From: a bacterium
GTDB lineage: Bacteria; Pseudomonadota; Gammaproteobacteria; Burkholderiales; Burkholderiaceae_C
DNA: 64,000 nt
Assembly (NCBI GenBank): GCA_030824555.1
Contig: JAVBXK010000021.1
Coordinates: 1 to 64,000 of the forward strand
Direction of reading: 5' to 3'
The notes beneath the pieces are model-generated. The model worked only from the letters and a program-made list of their open reading frames with translations, made no database searches and was not told the DNA's origin. Made by a program: the position numbers and the translations under genes. Numbering within the stretch: position 1 is the first letter of the stretch; every line of letters begins with the position of its first letter. Shown piece by piece: positions 63,016 through 64,000 of this stretch.

Positions 63016-64000
63016 ATGACCACACAAAACCTATCTTCACAGAATCTTCTGGTTGAACTGTTCGTTGAAGAACTGCCGCCCAAAGCCCTGAACAAACTGG
63101 GCAACGCCTTTGCAGGCGTGCTGCTGGAGCAGTTACAGGCGCAAGGCCTTGCAGGTGCCGACGCGGTGTTGACGGCGTTTGCATCACCCCGTCGCCTGGC
63201 TGCCCACGTCACTGCCGTGGCCCAGCGTGCCGCTGACAAGCCCCAAACTTTGAAGCTCATGCCCGTGGCCGTCGGCCTGGATGCAGCAGGCAATGCCACG
63301 CCCGCGCTGCTCAAGCGCCTGGGTGGCATGGGGGTGGACGTGTCCGACCCAGCCGCTGCGGTGGCACGGTTGACCCGCCAGATGGACGGCAAGGCGGAAG
63401 CCCTGTTCCTGCAAAGTGTCGTGCCCGGCGTGGACCTGGCCACTGGTTTGCAAAAGGCACTGCACGAAGCCATTACCAAGCTGCCTATTCCCAAGGTCAT
63501 GAGCTACCAGCTGCAAAGCGGCTGCGAGCTGCCCGGCTGGAGCAGCGTCAGCTTCGTGCGCCCCGCCCACGGTCTGGTGGCGCTGCACGGTGCCAACGTG
63601 GTACCCGTGAGCGCACTGGGCCTGCACGCAGGCAATGCCACCCACGGCCACCGCTTTGAAGCCGCCATCGACCCCGTGCCGCTGGCCCATGCCGACGCCT
63701 ATGCCGACACCCTGGCGCGCGACGGCGCCGTGATTGCAAGCTACGAAGATCGTAGCAGAGACATGTTGCGCCAATTGCGTAAAGCGGCTAAAGAATGTCA
63801 AGCTGTCTTGGAAATTGAGCGTGGCATGCACTCGTTGACGGAGACAGAGGTTGAGGAGGTGTTGCTTGAAAACCCTTTGGTTCAGGAAGTGACCGCACTG
63901 GTCGAGCGCCCCAATGTGCTGGTGTGCCAGTTCGAGCCCGAATTTTTGGCCGTGCCGCAGGAATGCCTCATCCTCACGATGAAGGCCAACCAGAAGTACT
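63016..64000 (+). CDS. glyS: Glycine-tRNA ligase beta subunit, N-terminal part (runs off the window)
   Basis: The frame from 63016 starts MTTQNLSSQNLLVELFVEEL and stays open to the window edge (328 codons). PPKALNKLGNAFAGVLLEQL, FASPRRLAAHVTAV and the end VPQECLILTMKANQKY are GlyS features. It lies 17 bases after glyQ. From about 63735 to 63880 the codon use turns AT-rich and the residues (MLRQLRKAAKECQAVLEIER and onward to VLLENPLVQE) seem longer than usual before VTALVERPN; a perfect hairpin GCTACGA/TCGTAGC lies there (63740-63756). The frame is not broken. Confidence 0.95.
   Translation, partial: MTTQNLSSQNLLVELFVEELPPKALNKLGNAFAGVLLEQLQAQGLAGADAVLTAFASPRRLAAHVTAVAQRAADKPQTLKLMPVAVGLDAAGNATPALLKRLGGMGVDVSDPAAAVARLTRQMDGKAEALFLQSVVPGVDLATGLQKALHEAITKLPIPKVMSYQLQSGCELPGWSSVSFVRPAHGLVALHGANVVPVSALGLHAGNATHGHRFEAAIDPVPLAHADAYADTLARDGAVIASYEDRSRDMLRQLRKAAKECQAVLEIERGMHSLTETEVEEVLLENPLVQEVTALVERPNVLVCQFEPEFLAVPQECLILTMKANQKY

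Overview
The window is GC-rich, gene-dense DNA from a betaproteobacterium of the order Burkholderiales, most likely family Comamonadaceae (a Rhodoferax, Hydrogenophaga or Acidovorax relative). The assignment rests on gene order and protein style: an ssu operon carrying a Mop-type ssuF and a CysB-like regulator, fliE divergent from fliF-K, a corC-lnt-glyQ-glyS block, DUF3422 and DUF4395 proteins, and short AT-rich islands in a GC-rich background. No tRNA, rRNA, CRISPR array, insertion sequence or prophage was seen.

Bases 1-5.1 kb hold the start of a sulfur region. It contains the 5' end of cysK, a rhodanese, a TauD-family dioxygenase broken by one frameshift, a divergent SsuA-type binding protein, a dodecin, the leftover 3' end of an ABC permease gene, and an NtaA/SnaA/DszA-type flavin monooxygenase. 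Bases 5.2-14.2 kb are signalling genes: a PAS-GGDEF protein, then a tight minus-strand operon (hybrid histidine kinase, CheR, stand-alone CheB, and a REC-PAS-GAF-PAS-GGDEF-EAL protein). Bases 14.4-21.9 kb are a long minus-strand sulfate-starvation operon reading sbp-ssuE-ssuA-orf86-ssuD-ssuC-ssuB-ssuF-cysB-like. It would bind and import sulfonates, reduce FMN (SsuE), cleave the C-S bond (SsuD) and regulate itself. A hairpin that contains the sbp ribosome binding site sits at its head.

Bases 22-32 kb are mixed: a membrane diguanylate cyclase, a MarR regulator, a DUF4395 membrane protein, a three-gene ABC exporter (adaptor, FtsX-like permease, ATPase), a 155-bp imperfect palindrome, a chemoreceptor, a second rhodanese and a DUF3422 protein. 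Bases 32.2-52.4 kb are the motility island. It starts with an unrecognised 215-residue protein behind a near-perfect FliA (sigma-28) promoter. A chemotaxis operon follows (cheZ-like-cheY-cheA-cheR-cheD-cheB), then a NarL-type kinase/regulator pair, then fliF-G-H-I-J-K and fliL-M-N-O-P-Q-R on the minus strand with fliE divergent. fliK contains an 11-base G/C homopolymer.

Bases 52.5-64 kb are housekeeping and accessory metabolism: a fadD-type acyl-CoA ligase, an unknown protein, a two-gene GMC dehydrogenase, an alpha/beta hydrolase, a GNAT acetyltransferase behind a perfect palindrome, corC, lnt, glyQ and the 5' part of glyS. Points that merit most attention are the FliA-driven orphan, the sbp leader hairpin, orf86 coupled to ssuD, the CheB/CheR/c-di-GMP operon, the fliK homopolymer, the long palindrome at 28.2 kb, and AT-rich islands kept in frame inside protein genes.
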